A stretch of DNA of 64,000 bases from Bubalus kerabau (GCF_029407905.1 NC_073643.1:26068001-26132000), one strand, 5' to 3'; numbered from the stretch's first letter, positions 33,906 to 44,789 are shown. The notes: generated by a model from the sequence alone, not told the origin. Program-made: numbers and translations.

Positions 33906-34415
33906 GCACCCCCACTTCTGGATGAATACTTTCACTCCATATATCATGGGAAGCACTGCAGAGAATAAAGAGAAAGCCCAAATATGCTTCCACAAAGTCT
34001 TCACTTCAAGAAAGTTAGCTAACAAACTACAGAGCTAACAGAGTTCTTCACAAATTTTTAAGCATACATACAGCTTAAAGGAAAATGAATTTACATTGTG
34101 AAATTCTAATTCATGAGAAGAATTGAGTTTGCAACCATGGTAGTTCTTCTTAAAACTATCCTATTTTTAAAACATTCTTTATGTTGGGACTGGTGCTAGG
34201 TCTTGTTCATCTTTATGACTATTCCTTCCTTCTTCTCATATTATTATTGCATGTTTGTTACATATAGTAAGTGCTTATAATATACGCTTGTTTAATTGAA
34301 AAAATGACATTAAAAGTGCTCCTGAAAAGTCACCGTACAGCAAACCTGCTCTTTTGACAATGCTAATCCATTTTAAGTATGTAAATAAAATATTGAATAA
34401 TCTTTGTGTGTCTCT
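33906..34415. other. Unassigned stretch
   Basis: No gene or clear repeat before the BOV-A2 target duplication. Confidence 0.45.
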
Positions 34416-34425
34416 AAAAAGGAAA

Positions 34426-34702
34426 CTGCTGCTGCTGCTGCTAAGTCGCTTCAGTCATGTCCAACTCTGTGCGACCCCATAGACGGCAGCCCACCAGGCT
34501 CCCCCGTCCCTGGGATTCTCCAGGCAAGAACACTGGAGTGGGTTGCCATTTCCTTCTCCAATGCATGAAAGGGAAAAGTGAAAGTGAAGTCGCTCAGCAG
34601 TGTCCGACCCTCAGCGACCCCTTGGACTGCAGCCTTCCAGGCTCCTCCGTCCATGGGATTTGCCAGGCAAGAGTACTGGAGTGAGTTGCCATTGCCTTCT
34701 CC
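34426..34702 (-). repeat. BOV-A2 SINE, antisense, with TSD
   Basis: (CTG)n then two Bov-A monomers with the GCATGAAAGGGAAAAGTGAA linker. A perfect 10-bp TSD, AAAAAGGAAA, lies at 34416-34425 and 34703-34712. Little divergence from consensus, so it is a relatively young insertion. Confidence 0.97.
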
Positions 34703-34712
34703 AAAAAGGAAA

Positions 34713-35539
34713 ACTATTGATACTTAAATGTAATTATGCACAAGCTTCCCTTGACAAACAAAATTATTTTCCAGTGACTAAGTTAAATCAGAAGACCTTA
34801 TGGAAAAAGAAAATAGCTCAACCCAGGGCACTTGTCAAGGCTCCTGACATGCTTGTTCTACTTTGTATACTTACATCTACTTTCATAGACTATTTGAAAC
34901 AGCAGTTGTGAAAGACACTCTGCCAATTTTAATCAGCAATGCACAAAGTGAAAATTTTCATTCTAGAAGGGGCCCCAGGTTTTGAGAAATTGTCTCATCT
35001 TTCAGCTTGATTCAAAATGCAGATATTTAGGTTAATTCACTTTAGTCCATGGGAAATTTTTAACAAAGACTGTCTGTCTTATGATTTGCAACAAATATTT
35101 ATTACTGCTCTCAGTAATCCTGTCAAATCAAGAAAATGAAATGGATTTCATTTTATGTGTCATTTTGCTCATTAGTAAGCATATTATTTGTATAAATGCA
35201 AAGATAAAGTGCTTTAAAATTCTACTTTATATAAGAGCAGTATCATCTTCATGCTACTGAAAAATCTTTTTGCACTTGAAGAAGAGGAAATTCTATCACT
35301 CAACATTCTGATTTTGAAACAAATGAAATAAGTACCCTATTAATATTCTGACACATCTTAGAAAGAAATATTCAATAAGATTTACAGTCATTTTCTCACC
35401 AGTAGTATAATCTTGGTGGTTTATATTTATATATTTGCTCATATGTATTTATAATATTAAAGATAATTTTTTCATGAGGACTTACATGATCAAACTTTAA
35501 AGGTATTTTATAATTTCATCAAAATGTTATTTTTCACAG
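34713..35539. other. Unassigned repeat-poor stretch
   Basis: No dispersed repeat recognised. It would be intronic if the adjacent exon-like segment is real. Confidence 0.45.
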
Positions 35540-35650
35540 GCTCTAAAACTTGTTCTCTACCAGGATGATGACAACAAAAAAGGTACAAACCATTTCAAGT
35601 TACTGTGGAGATTTCTGTGGGAAAAGTATTGTTATAAGAAAATGTATAAG
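35540..35650 (+). other. Candidate internal exon (unconfirmed), 37 codons
   Basis: The segment is preceded by a short pyrimidine tract and acceptor (TTATTTTTCACAG ending at 35539). It is followed by a consensus donor (AAG then GTGAGT at 35651). Its length is 111 nt, a multiple of three. Only the frame starting at 35540 is open; the other two hit stops within nine codons. The conceptual peptide is polar, begins Ala-Leu-Lys-Leu-Val-Leu-Tyr-Gln-Asp-Asp-Asp and ends Tyr-Lys-Lys-Met-Tyr-Lys, with two Trp in the middle. I do not recognise a protein family. No neighbouring exon with compatible phase was identified, so it could be a cryptic or chance exon-like arrangement. An alternative donor GTACAA follows codon 14. 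Confidence 0.3.
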
Positions 35651-36499
35651 GTGAGTAGAAGAGGAAAGTGTGCTGTGTGAAGGGTTTTTGTATATAAATG
35701 ATCTGAAATCTGATCTGGAAAGAGAAGGCAAATAGGCCAATTGAGCTGCAAGAAGTATTTTAATGGAGTATCCGAGGCTATCACAATGGTGCTCTGCTGT
35801 GACTTTCCAGTCTCTTTTGATTATGGACCTATACGTCTGAACTTCACACACTAACAAAGCACGTAATGGATCTTCCAATTCTCTTATTTCAGCCATTTGT
35901 GTGTGGCTGGTGAGGAATAGAAATGCTGGAGCTGATAAGGTGAATAAAACATATTAGGAGACAGTTGCATATTCAAATAGCACATTGTTGGTAAAGAAAT
36001 ACCTTATATTCTGGGAATAGGGCATAAGAACTGAGAGGACAAAGTGAGGAAATAAGGGATGTTTCAAAGTTTGGTGAATTGCTCATAAAGTACCAATCAG
36101 TTTTGATAACACACTGAATAAATATTTAAGCTGCCATTTTTTGGTGATTTTCCAATATTCCTAAGTGCCTTTCAAATGCTTTCTTCTCAGTTTTCCAATT
36201 GTCTATATACTGTATGTGAGGAACTATTGTGAAGCCAATTTTAAAAAGTCTGTAAAACTTATCCCACAGTTCAAAAACATCTCCTCAAAAATTATTAAAA
36301 ACTTTAAAATGCATCTGTTATGATGATTTAAGGGAGGAAATAAACATAAAGTCTTGACTCCGATAAAGTAAAATATGCAAGGTTGCTAAATGGTAACTTT
36401 GAGCTTTAGGAAACAGTTCAAATATCTTTATTTTGACACAAGAAAACTAGGAACTTATATTTTAGATATTTATGTAAGGTCCTCCCCACCCACAGAGTA
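35651..36499. other. Unassigned repeat-poor stretch
   Basis: No recognised repeat. A 98-codon minus-strand open frame at 35600-35896 overlaps the exon-like segment from the opposite strand. It has no family features that I can defend. Confidence 0.4.
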
Positions 36500-36533
36500 A
36501 AAATGAACTGGAATTTTACATTGGTAGATGCCA

Positions 36534-36555
36534 GGGGCCAGGGGTGGGGTGGGGG
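36534..36555 (+). other. Putative G-quadruplex motif
   Basis: Four G-runs, G4-CCA-G4-T-G4-T-G5, with loops of 3, 1 and 1 nt, satisfy the usual G-quadruplex pattern. It lies in the L1 3' UTR-derived part of the element. Confidence 0.8.
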
Positions 36556-36634
36556 TGGAGATTTAGGGTTTAGTGGGAACATAGTTTCGGTTCAAAGTGA
36601 AAACCTGGGGAGATGGGTGATGTGTTTGTGGAGA

Positions 36635-36864
36635 GGAAGGCGCCTTCTGCCTCCACCCCAGGAGATGACAGCGCTGAGGCGGGCCGTGGAGCAGCTGGCA
36701 TGGCCCACCCCGCCCTCAGGCCTCCCTGACTCTGCTTTCCTCCTGGCTAGGAAAATAGTTCCTAAGAAAAGTCCAGCCTTGCTGGGGATTTCGCCTGGAA
36801 AGTCTCCATCCCTCAGGCACCACCCCTGACTGTACTGTAAGTCAGTACTGAAGTCTGTACTTCG
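36635..36864. other. GC-rich insert of unknown origin within L1
   Basis: Contains about seven CpGs, and an acceptor-like TTCTGCCTCCACCCCAG directly before GAGATGACAGCGCTGAGGCG. It departs sharply in composition from the L1 on both sides. An open frame spans it (108 codons, 36503-36829) but includes L1 sequence and is not recognisable. It could be a captured piece of a GC-rich gene or CpG-rich DNA. Confidence 0.5.
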
Positions 36865-36970
36865 TGTCACTGAACTATACAGTTAAATAAGGTTAAAATA
36901 GTGTACTTTATTTTGTGTGACTTTTACCACAATAAAGAAGCATTAAAAAAAAAGTGAACTGGAACTTCAC

Positions 36971-37403
36971 TCACTGAGTAGCATTCTGTGTCCTGGGTCG
37001 GTCTCATGAACAAGACCACTTTCTATTAGGGCTGCTTGATGCTCCCATATTCAAAGCACTTACAGTAAGCCCTGAGACAGAACTTTCTTACTATGGAGAG
37101 ACTATTCCACCCCTGACATGGTGCCAGAAAGTTCCACATATGGACCACTGGCTGCTGGAAAGAATTCTGCGTTCATCAGAGACATAGGAAGCTTATCACC
37201 ATAATCTAATCTTATGTCCTATGCCACTCTTCAATAATGCCAGAACAAAAAGGTCAAAATGTAACACCATAAAGCCAGAAATCCATGAGTTTTCCTTTCC
37301 AACACTGACACAAAGGTATTTCCACACATGGCGTGGTCCAGAAATATCGCCTGGTTGATTGACATGGTTTTTCATTTTTTAACTTGCTTTTGCACTGGGC
37401 CAT
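36971..37403. other. Unassigned stretch
   Basis: No recognised repeat. Ends where BovB begins. Confidence 0.45.
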
Positions 37404-38594
37404 TTCCTGATGTGCAAGCTGGTTTTAGAAAAGGCAGAGGAACCAGAGATCAAATTGCCAACATCCGCTGGATCATGGAAAAAGCAAGAGAGTTCCAGAA
37501 AAACATCTCTTTCTGCTTTATTGACTATGCCAAAGCCTTTGACTGTGTGGATCACAATAAACTGTGGAAAATTCTGAAAGAGATGGGAATACCAGACCAT
37601 CCGATCTGCCTCTTGAGAAATTTGTATGCAGGTCAGGAAGCAACAGTTAGAACTGGACATGGAACAACAGACTGGTTCCAAATAGGAAAAGGAGTACGTC
37701 AAGGCTGTATATTGTCACCCTGCTTATTTAACTTGTATGCAGAGTACATCATGAGAAACGCTGGACTGGAAGAAACACAAACTGGAATCAAGATTGCTGG
37801 GAGAAATATCAATAACCTCAGATATGCAGATGACACCACCCTTATGGCAGAAAGTGAAGAGGAACTCAAAAGCCTCTTGATGAAAGTGAAAGAGGAGGGT
37901 GAAAAAGTTGGCTTAAAGCTCAACATTCAGAAAACAAAGATCATGGCATCCGGTCCCATCATTTCATGGGAAATAGATGGGGAAACAGTGTCAGAGTTTA
38001 TTTTTGGGGGGCTCCAAAATCACTACAGATGGTGATTGCGGCCATGAAATTAAAAGACGCTTACTCCTTGGAAGGAAAGTTATGACCAACCTAGATAGCA
38101 TATTCAAAAGCAGAGACATTACTTTGCCAACAAAGGTTCGTCTGGTCAAGGCTATGGTTTTTCCTGTAGTCATGTATGGATGTGAGAGTTGGACTGTGAA
38201 GAAGGCTGAGCGCCGAAGAATTGATGCTTTTGAACTGTGGTATTGGAGAAGACTCCTGAGGGTCCCTTGGACTGCAAGGAGATCCAACCAGTCCATTCTG
38301 AAGGAGATTAGCCCTGGGATTTCTCTGGAAGGAATGATGCTAAAGCTGAAACTCCAGTATTTTGGCCACCTCATGCGAAGAGTTGACTCATTGGAAAAGA
38401 CTCTGATGCTGGGAGGGATTGGGGGCAAGAGAAGGGGACGACAGAGGATGAGATGGCTGGATGGCATCACTGACTCGATGGACATGAGTCTGGGTGACCT
38501 CTGGGAGTTGGTGGTGGACAGGGAGGCCTGGTGTGCTGCTATTCATGGGGTTGCAAAGAGTCGGACATGACTGAGCGACTGATCTGGTCTGATT
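37404..38594 (+). pseudogene. BovB RTE reverse transcriptase, 5'-truncated, single G frameshift
   Basis: This is the best-preserved LINE coding sequence in the window. It lacks the N-terminal endonuclease and begins just before RT. In the first frame (BovB part of 37328-38035) are RT motif A (Phe-Ile-Asp-Tyr-Ala-Lys-Ala-Phe-Asp), the Gly-Val-Arg-Gln-Gly-Cys-Ile-Leu-Ser-Pro motif B, and an intact Tyr-Ala-Asp-Asp motif C at 37823-37834. A run of six G at 38006-38011, where other BovB copies read five, shifts the frame. The second frame (37977-38570) carries the whole C-terminal domain to its natural stop, followed by the (TGATC)-like 3' end. The RTE clade encodes endonuclease plus RT and mobilises itself by target-primed reverse transcription. 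This copy is dead but young. Confidence 0.97.
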
Positions 38595-38870
38595 TATTGA
38601 TTGTACCTGCATGCTTCCACCCTACTGTCAGGCCTTCCAAATCTTTCAGAAGCCCAATAAAATCAGGATGAATGCTCCTTCCAGACACAATCTGCCTTCT
38701 TCTCATTTTTTTTTAACAGAGGGGGCATCTGACTTAGCAAATTCAACATGAATCATTTCAACTATTTCTGAATGATCACTGATACACACTATGAATCTGA
38801 ATCATTCCTGATGCTCCTTACAAGGCACATGTTCCAAGCCAGTCATTTACTCAGCAGTGTGTGTGTATGC
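38595..38870. other. Unassigned short stretch
   Basis: Holds a T-run near 38706-38714 and no recognised element. Confidence 0.4.
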
Positions 38871-39078
38871 TCTCTAAGTCGCTTTCGTCATGCCCAACTC
38901 TTTGAGACCGTAGGGACTATAGCCCAGCCAGGCTCCTCTGTCCGTGGGATTCTCCAGGCAAGAATGCTGGAGTGGGTTGCCAAGCCCTCCTCCAGAGAAT
39001 CTTCCCAATCCAGTAATGGAACCTACATTTCTGGCATTGCTGATGGATTCTTTACCCACTGAGCCACCCGGGAAGCCC
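38871..39078 (-). repeat. Bov-tA SINE, antisense
   Basis: CTCTAAGTCGCTTTCGTCAT through CTCCTCTGTCCGTGGGATTC to the reversed tRNA-like head GAGCCACCCGGGAAGCCC. A TG-rich run follows at about 39079-39108. Confidence 0.93.
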
Positions 39079-39125
39079 ATGTGTGTGTGCATGTGTGTGT
39101 GTGTGTTTGTTATATATGTATAATT

Positions 39126-39247
39126 TTATTTCCATATTTTGGCCATACCACACAGCTTTTGGGATCTTGGTTTCTAGACTAGGGTTGAACCCATGACCCC
39201 AGAAATGAAAGCGAAATATCTTAACCACTGGACTGCCAGGGAATTCC
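39126..39247 (-). repeat. CHR-type tRNA SINE 5' part, antisense
   Basis: TTTTGGCCATACCACACAGC, GGGATCTTGGTTTCTAGAC, GGTTGAACCCATGACCCC and AACCACTGGACTGCCAGGGA match the reverse complement of the artiodactyl tRNA-derived SINE head and box B. Confidence 0.85.
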
Positions 39248-39831
39248 AATATTCTTTCTTTCTTTTCTTCTTTAAGATCCATCAGGTGAGATATAAAACA
39301 ATGAAAACTGAAATGGTAGCAAACTAAGGATTTGATGTTATGCACTGTGAATGGCACATGTCTCTCTATGGATCTATGAATCAGGAAGAACTTGACCATG
39401 TTGGCAATTTGGGGATTATGGGAAGTCTCAGGTCATATACCTTGTAGACTCTGACAAGCTGCTAGCCTTCATTTCCATCTTCAAATCTTGCTCAAATTTT
39501 CCCCTGTGTACAAAATGCATTCTCTTTGCTTATTTCTTTTGGTTTACTTTTCTCATTATTGTTTTATTTTCAAGTACAAGTGAGACAGGAATACATTTTT
39601 ATTTCAAAATATTCAAACAATATACCAATATAAAAACAATGTCAAAGTTGCATCACTACCTCCTCACTCCTACTTTGCTGTCCAGAGGCCACCACTTAGC
39701 TGTATAATGAGTGTCCTCTAGGGCTCTTACTACTTACTTATATGAATAGAATTACTCATAGGTACATACACAGTTTTTAATTATTTTTTACATGAATTGT
39801 GTTCTACCAGAATTTAAGCTTCATGAGAGCA
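39248..39831. other. Unassigned stretch
   Basis: No gene. CCAGAATTTAAGCTTCATGA at about 39808-39830 resembles an L2 3' motif, interrupted by the next SINE fragment. Confidence 0.4.
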
Positions 39832-39912
39832 GGTCTTCCCAACCCAGGGATTGAACCCAGGTCTCCTGCATTGCAGGCAGACGCTTTACTGTCTGAGCCA
39901 CCAGGGAAGCCT
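39832..39912 (-). repeat. Bov-tA tRNA-like head fragment, antisense
   Basis: Only the reversed tRNA-related part remains: TTCCCAACCCAGGGATTGAA, TCTCCTGCATTGCAGGCAGA and GAGCCACCAGGGAAGCC. Confidence 0.9.
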
Positions 39913-40431
39913 CTCAATGTGGGCAGAGGGTAAATTATTTACTCACTCTAAATCTTGGTTTTCAATTCAAAGTTCAAGTGTCTCTAAGTGAATCCTCTGT
40001 GCACAGTATTTTCTTTTACATCTGACAATATAGTCAATTTGCCTCACATTTTCATTCTCTCTCTGGGATTATGAGATCCTTGAAAATGTATGTTTCCAAC
40101 CTCTGGGATCTAATGCCTGATGATCCAAGGTGAAAATAATGTAATAATAATAAAAAATAAAATGCATAATGAATACAATGTTGAATCATCTCAAGATCAC
40201 CCCCACTCTCAAATCCATGGAAAAATTGTCTTTCACAAAACCAGGCCCTGGTGCCAAAAATGTTGAGACCCCAGCCTTAGATTATGTGTTTCTGAAGGGA
40301 AGAGATTGTGTTACTTTGATAGAATAGCTATCCTTGGAACAGAGAAAGTCTAACAAGCATTTAAAAATGAATAGCTATGAGGTTTAGGCAATAAGGCATA
40401 TTGACAGATACCTATTTAGTTGGAGACTAAT
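39913..40431. other. Unassigned stretch
   Basis: Includes an AATAATAAT-type simple run at about 40138-40165. No exon or dispersed element. Confidence 0.4.
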
Positions 40432-40788
40432 GTGTTTGAGAAGACTCTTTAGAGTCCTTGGACTGCAAGGAGATCCAACTAATCCATTCTAAAGGAGATC
40501 AGTCCTGGGTGTTCTTTGGAAGGACTGATGCTAAAGCTGAAACTCCAATACTTTGGCCACCTCATGCAAAGAGTTGACTCATTGGAAAAGACTCTGATGC
40601 TGGGAGGGATTGGGGGCAGGAGGAGAAGGGGATGACAGAGGATGAGATGGCTGGAAGGCATCACCGACTCGATGGACATGAGTCTCAGTGAACTCCGGGA
40701 GTTGGTGATAGACAGGGAGGCCTGGCGTGCTGCAGTTCATGGGGTTGAAAAGAGATAGACATGACTGAGTGACTGAACTGAACTGAAT
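40432..40788 (+). repeat. BovB LINE 3' end, sense
   Basis: From GAGAAGACTCTTTAGAGTCC to the terminal GACTGAACTGAACTGAATG. 5'-truncated, with a one-base deletion in AGAGTCCTTGGACTG relative to the other copies. Confidence 0.95.
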
Positions 40789-41774
40789 GTCTGGAGAAAG
40801 TTGTACATAAAATATATTTGGTGGGGAAGATTACGAACTATGGCTTTTTTTAAGCAAGATGGCTTAGATTAAGTCGAACATAGTTGTTGAACATATCTGA
40901 AAATCTAGAACAAGGTGGACAGAAAATTGGAATTACCTGTTTCAAAGGCTATTATCTTTAAACATTAATTCACACTCAGCACACCCCACTTGCCTCATTT
41001 AGGAAAGTTGACAAGACCATACAAACTTTTTCAGATGATAAGAGTTGCCCTTGTATTTGCAACTTGCTTACTGGGCATTTTAAGACAACCTAAGTAATGC
41101 TTAACTATATTTGTTAAATTGTGCAAAAATCAGCATTTTGTTTCAGATTGTATTCAAATTAACTAGAAAGTTGGATGATGAAACCTGGAGAAATGTGTGA
41201 ACTTTTCATACAATGACATAACACTTATTAAGCTTAGCAACTATTTTTTCATTCCTGAATGATCTTAAGTAATGATATATCCACACCAAAACCAATATTT
41301 TTATCCCCAGGTAAGAGATTGTTTCTGTCTAATAATCACAAAATATTGCCTGGGTTGTAATTGTTTTCTTGACATAAAAATGATTGAGAACAAGCCAATA
41401 AAATTTGTTGCTGAAAAAGGAAAACATTAAATTAGGCCCTGACTTTCAGTAAAATAGGACCATATGGTACATTTAATTATAAGTTGAGGAGATATTTGAA
41501 GTTTTAATTTAACTGTTTTACTTACAACATTAGCTCAACTCTTCTGCCCAGATGTCTAACAACAAGCCACAGCCCCATATACAGAAAAACAAGAACACAA
41601 AAGATAAAAAATGAGAAATGATGAGTCATATATTTGTTCTGCACATCAAAAAGATGTAAAACTCAAAAAGTTCATCAAATGAGGTTGTCTCATGATGAAT
41701 TCCATTTCTCTTTCTTCCCCACAAAGAACATTAATTTTGTAGTTTGTGGTGTTGCTTTTGTCAGTCACATGAAT
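40789..41774. other. Unassigned stretch
   Basis: No recognisable repeat or exon. Confidence 0.45.
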
Positions 41775-42090
41775 CTAATGGGCTTTGGGATCAGAGTCCT
41801 GGGTACAAATGCTAGCCTTGCCACTTCATTTGCTCATTTATTTATTCATGCATTAATTACTTGACATATTTTAGTGCCTACTGTATGCCAGGTGTCAGAC
41901 TAGACCCTGGGTACACAATGGCTTTCTGCCTGCATTCTTGGAGGTTAGAGTTCTGTTACTAGAAGCTAATTAGCTCTTGACAAAGTAGTCATCAATTCTG
42001 AGCCTCAGTTTCTTTATCTATGAAATGAAAAAAGATACCTACTCACAGATTTTTGCAAGATTCAAATAGAATAATCATATATGTAAAGAA
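41775..42090 (+). repeat. MIR SINE, sense, split by an older-type repeat
   Basis: GGGATCAGAGTCCTGGGTAC then AATGCTAGCCTTGCCACTTC is a MIR head. AGCCTCAGTTTCTTTATCTA then TGAAATG resumes the MIR core near 42000. Between them (about 41833-41975), ATTTTAGTGCCTACTGTATG and CCAGGTGTCAGACTAGACCC belong to another old repeat whose family I do not assign. Confidence 0.75.
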
Positions 42091-43959
42091 AAAGAAGCAT
42101 TGTTCCTTTTGCAGAACAGATCCTAAAAAATGCCAACCACCTTCCCTAACCTACCTCACCCCTTTCCTTGAATGAACAAAGAGATCTTTAATCACAGTAA
42201 GCCAGCATCCTCAGAAAACAGTGCTGCATTGTACAGCTTGAGGGAGGCATGTACTGTTGCAGATGGATAACTCCTTGCAAGGACAATGGAGATTGATGAG
42301 GAGAGGAGGAGGAGGCCTGAACGTGGGGCTCCATCAGGCAGTTGATGGATCCTATGATCTGTGCACCTCTCATTTTGCTTGGTTTGAGGCATGAGGAGCA
42401 GAGCAGGAACAGCTGAGCAAACAAAGTAATCCTGATCATACTTGTGGTAATGGTGACAAACTTGAAGAAACAACATCAATCATTTCAAGCAATGACTGTC
42501 TCCTCAGACTGTGTTCACCTGGACTAGAGGAGGAAAAAAAAATAAGTCTGCCATTCAATACTCTTGAGTGAAAGCTCTTTTCAACAAGGATGGCTTTGTT
42601 GTTCTCATATTACTCACCCTATTTTATCCCCAATACTCACTCTTCTTGTTCTACCTTTACTTTCAGCATCATAAAGCTGACAGAACAGACGGTAAAACCT
42701 ATTTATTGTGTGGCTTGTCCAATGAATTACATTTATACCCAATTTCTGAAAGGTACTCTAAACAAACATGAGAGGAGTCAGTCATATCCCTCATTACATT
42801 ATTGGTAGGAGGAAACATTGGCCTTCACTTGAAGAGAACCCACTCTAATAACCTGAGCAGCATCTCACCTCCAAAGAATGTAATCAGCAATGTTGTCCCC
42901 AGTTGTGATGAATTATTATTTTATGCTCTTGCTCTTTCTAATGCCTGGTGGGAATGTCCGCCTCCTTCTTCTAGCTCGTAGACCGATGCTCTGGTATGCT
43001 AGACTGACTGCTGCTGCTGCATGCCTACTGCTTTTTGCCTGGTTTAACAACACTAGCAGTTTATTATTCACAGCATCATTAATTAATTAATAAGACAGTT
43101 GGTGATGATATTAAAGAAGTTGGAACCACTTCAGTTTAGATTGACACTGCTCAAGACATTGGCACAATTGATGTTTGTTCAGAAATAGTAGAGGATGACG
43201 GGGAATCTGAGAGAGAATAATAGATGGCTGATTTGGATTCAATTAATTAGAATATCATCATAATTTGGATATGGAGTAAGCTAGTATTTATCTTTCTACA
43301 AGTATAAAAATGATTTCTGAAGCTGTGCCATGAAGCAGTGATTCTCAATGGGGACAGGGAACTAGAGCAGAATCTGTTACCCAGAAAGATGCCAGGTTTG
43401 AAAAACTGTTTTTGCTACACCTATTTCCTACACAGGCCAGAAAAGAAGGCCAGGTAAGACTTCTTGACTGGAAGAGATGGAATATACAGAATACAGAGAA
43501 AAAAAAATCAATATAGAAGGCACATAGATTGAAAACAAAAAGTCAAGATTGCTGTACAGCAGAAACTAACACAGCATTGAAAGCAACTGTACTTCAAAAA
43601 AGATTTAAAAAATACTTTGAAAGCATAAATTACATATTTGGATGAATATTTAACTTATTCATGAAAGAATACTATTTTCAAGAAACTAGTAGCATATTTT
43701 GTATATTTTAAAACTCCTGGTTACTATGAATTTTAATAACCGGTAGAGCAAAATCTCCTTTTTAAAATTTTTTTTTTCATTACTTTTCAGTCTAATTGGA
43801 GAAAGTACTGTAGTCTATCAAGATGTACTGGCTTTTGTTGCTATGCTGCTGTTGAATTCAATGAGCATTTGGAGAGCATACTGAGTGTGGGTTCTAAGGC
43901 TTATGAGTCTTACTTCTTCTTTGAACCTTTTTTTTCATTATAGGTTTCAGCCAACACCA
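42091..43959. other. Unassigned repeat-poor tract
   Basis: About 1.9 kb without a recognised dispersed repeat, except a probable short L1 3' tail at about 43545-43615 (TGCTGTACAGCAGAAACTAA, CAGCATTGAAAGCAACTGTA). Two overlapping minus-strand frames (42188-42439 and 42192-42479) and a hydrophobic 66-codon plus frame (42890-43090) occur but match nothing I know. Confidence 0.45.
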
Positions 43960-44410
43960 CTCTGTGGCATAAAACACCCATGGCATCCCGCTTAGATGTG
44001 GGTCAGGAGTTTGGACAGGATATAACCTGTACTACTTGTCGCTGTATCAGAAGTCTCAGCTGGGTATTCTTAAAAGGCTAGGGGTGACTTGAACTTTCAA
44101 GACAGGAATCCTCCAGAGGCATATTTAGTCACGTGTCTGGTTGTTGACACTGGCTGTTAATTGGGCTCTCAGACAACTATTAACCAGCCCATGTATAGCC
44201 ATTCTACGTGGGCTGTCTGGGTGAACCAGTCTGAGTTTCTTCACAGAATGGCAGCTGATTTCCAAGAGCAAGTGTCCCTAGAACCAAGTCAAAGTTGGCC
44301 ATGAAAGATGCATATTACTGTAATCATAGTTACACAAGCCCACCTAGATTAAGGAGGATAAAACATACCTTGTTTCTTTATGGAAGGGACGTCAAAGTCA
44401 CATTGTAATA
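43960..44410 (+). repeat. Old mammalian interspersed repeat, class unresolved
   Basis: Phrases such as GTGGGTCAGGAGTTTGGACA, CAGAAGTCTCAGCTGGGTAT, AGTTTCTTCACAGAATGGCA and GCTGATTTCCAAGAGCAAG follow the order of a well-known placental repeat. I cannot say by eye whether it is LTR-type or DNA transposon. No coding capacity. Confidence 0.5.
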
Positions 44411-44563
44411 GCATCTATGGGGTGGGAGATGTTGCAAACATCTTTGGAAAATACAGCTACTCAGTTTAATAAATGGTTGTTGATGAAACATTTTGATTTT
44501 TAAAAATGAAAATCAGAAGATTAGTGGTTTTCAAACAGCTGTAACATAATAGGAAATAATTGC

Positions 44564-44632
44564 ATTGGGTGGGCCAAAAAGGTCATTCATAGTTTTCCAT
44601 AAGAAAAAAACAGATTTTTTTTGGTTGCCCTA
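44564..44632. mobile_element. Mariner-type MITE, degraded
   Basis: TTGGGTGGGCCAAAAAGGTC, then TCCATAAGAAAAAAAC, then TTTTTTTTGGTTGCCCTAA. The left arm is close to the ruminant mariner terminal repeat and the right arm is its degraded inverse. No transposase. Confidence 0.75.
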
Positions 44633-44789
44633 ACATTTCTTCAATAAACATTGTAATCCCCTTCTCCCCAATTCCCAAGAGGTGACTGGTTTTGTTTGGT
44701 GCATATTTTGATCATCTTTTCTGGTTGGTGAGGCATAAGGTTTTCAAAAACTCTGGTCAATAACAATATATCTCTTGGTAATTATCTTT

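Larger units (their letters stand above)
36520..36950 (+). repeat. 5'-truncated old L1 with TSD and a GC-rich internal insert
   Basis: The left part has the L1M 3' UTR phrase GATGCCAGGGGCCAGGGG, then TTTAGTGGGAACATAGTTTC. The right part resumes CACTGAACTATACAGTTAAA, GTGACTTTTACCACAATAAA and a poly-A. Imperfect 20-bp direct repeats, 17 of 20 identical, flank the whole at 36500-36519 (AAAATGAACTGGAATTTTAC) and 36951-36970. Between about 36635 and 36864 lies non-L1-like, GC-rich, CpG-containing sequence. Confidence 0.8.

Noticed and set aside
35600..35896. 98-codon minus-strand frame, briefly considered as a dynein-heavy-chain-like exon because of an Asp-Pro-Leu...Glu-Val-Gln-x-Tyr string
   Set aside because: The similarity covers only about 20 residues and is not continued by the following sequence. 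There is no donor at the point where similarity ends.
37328..38570. Long open frames (235 and 197 codons) that look like a host gene
   Set aside because: They carry RTE reverse transcriptase motifs and end in the BovB 3' terminus, and the same sequence recurs ten more times in the window. They are a transposon, not a host gene.
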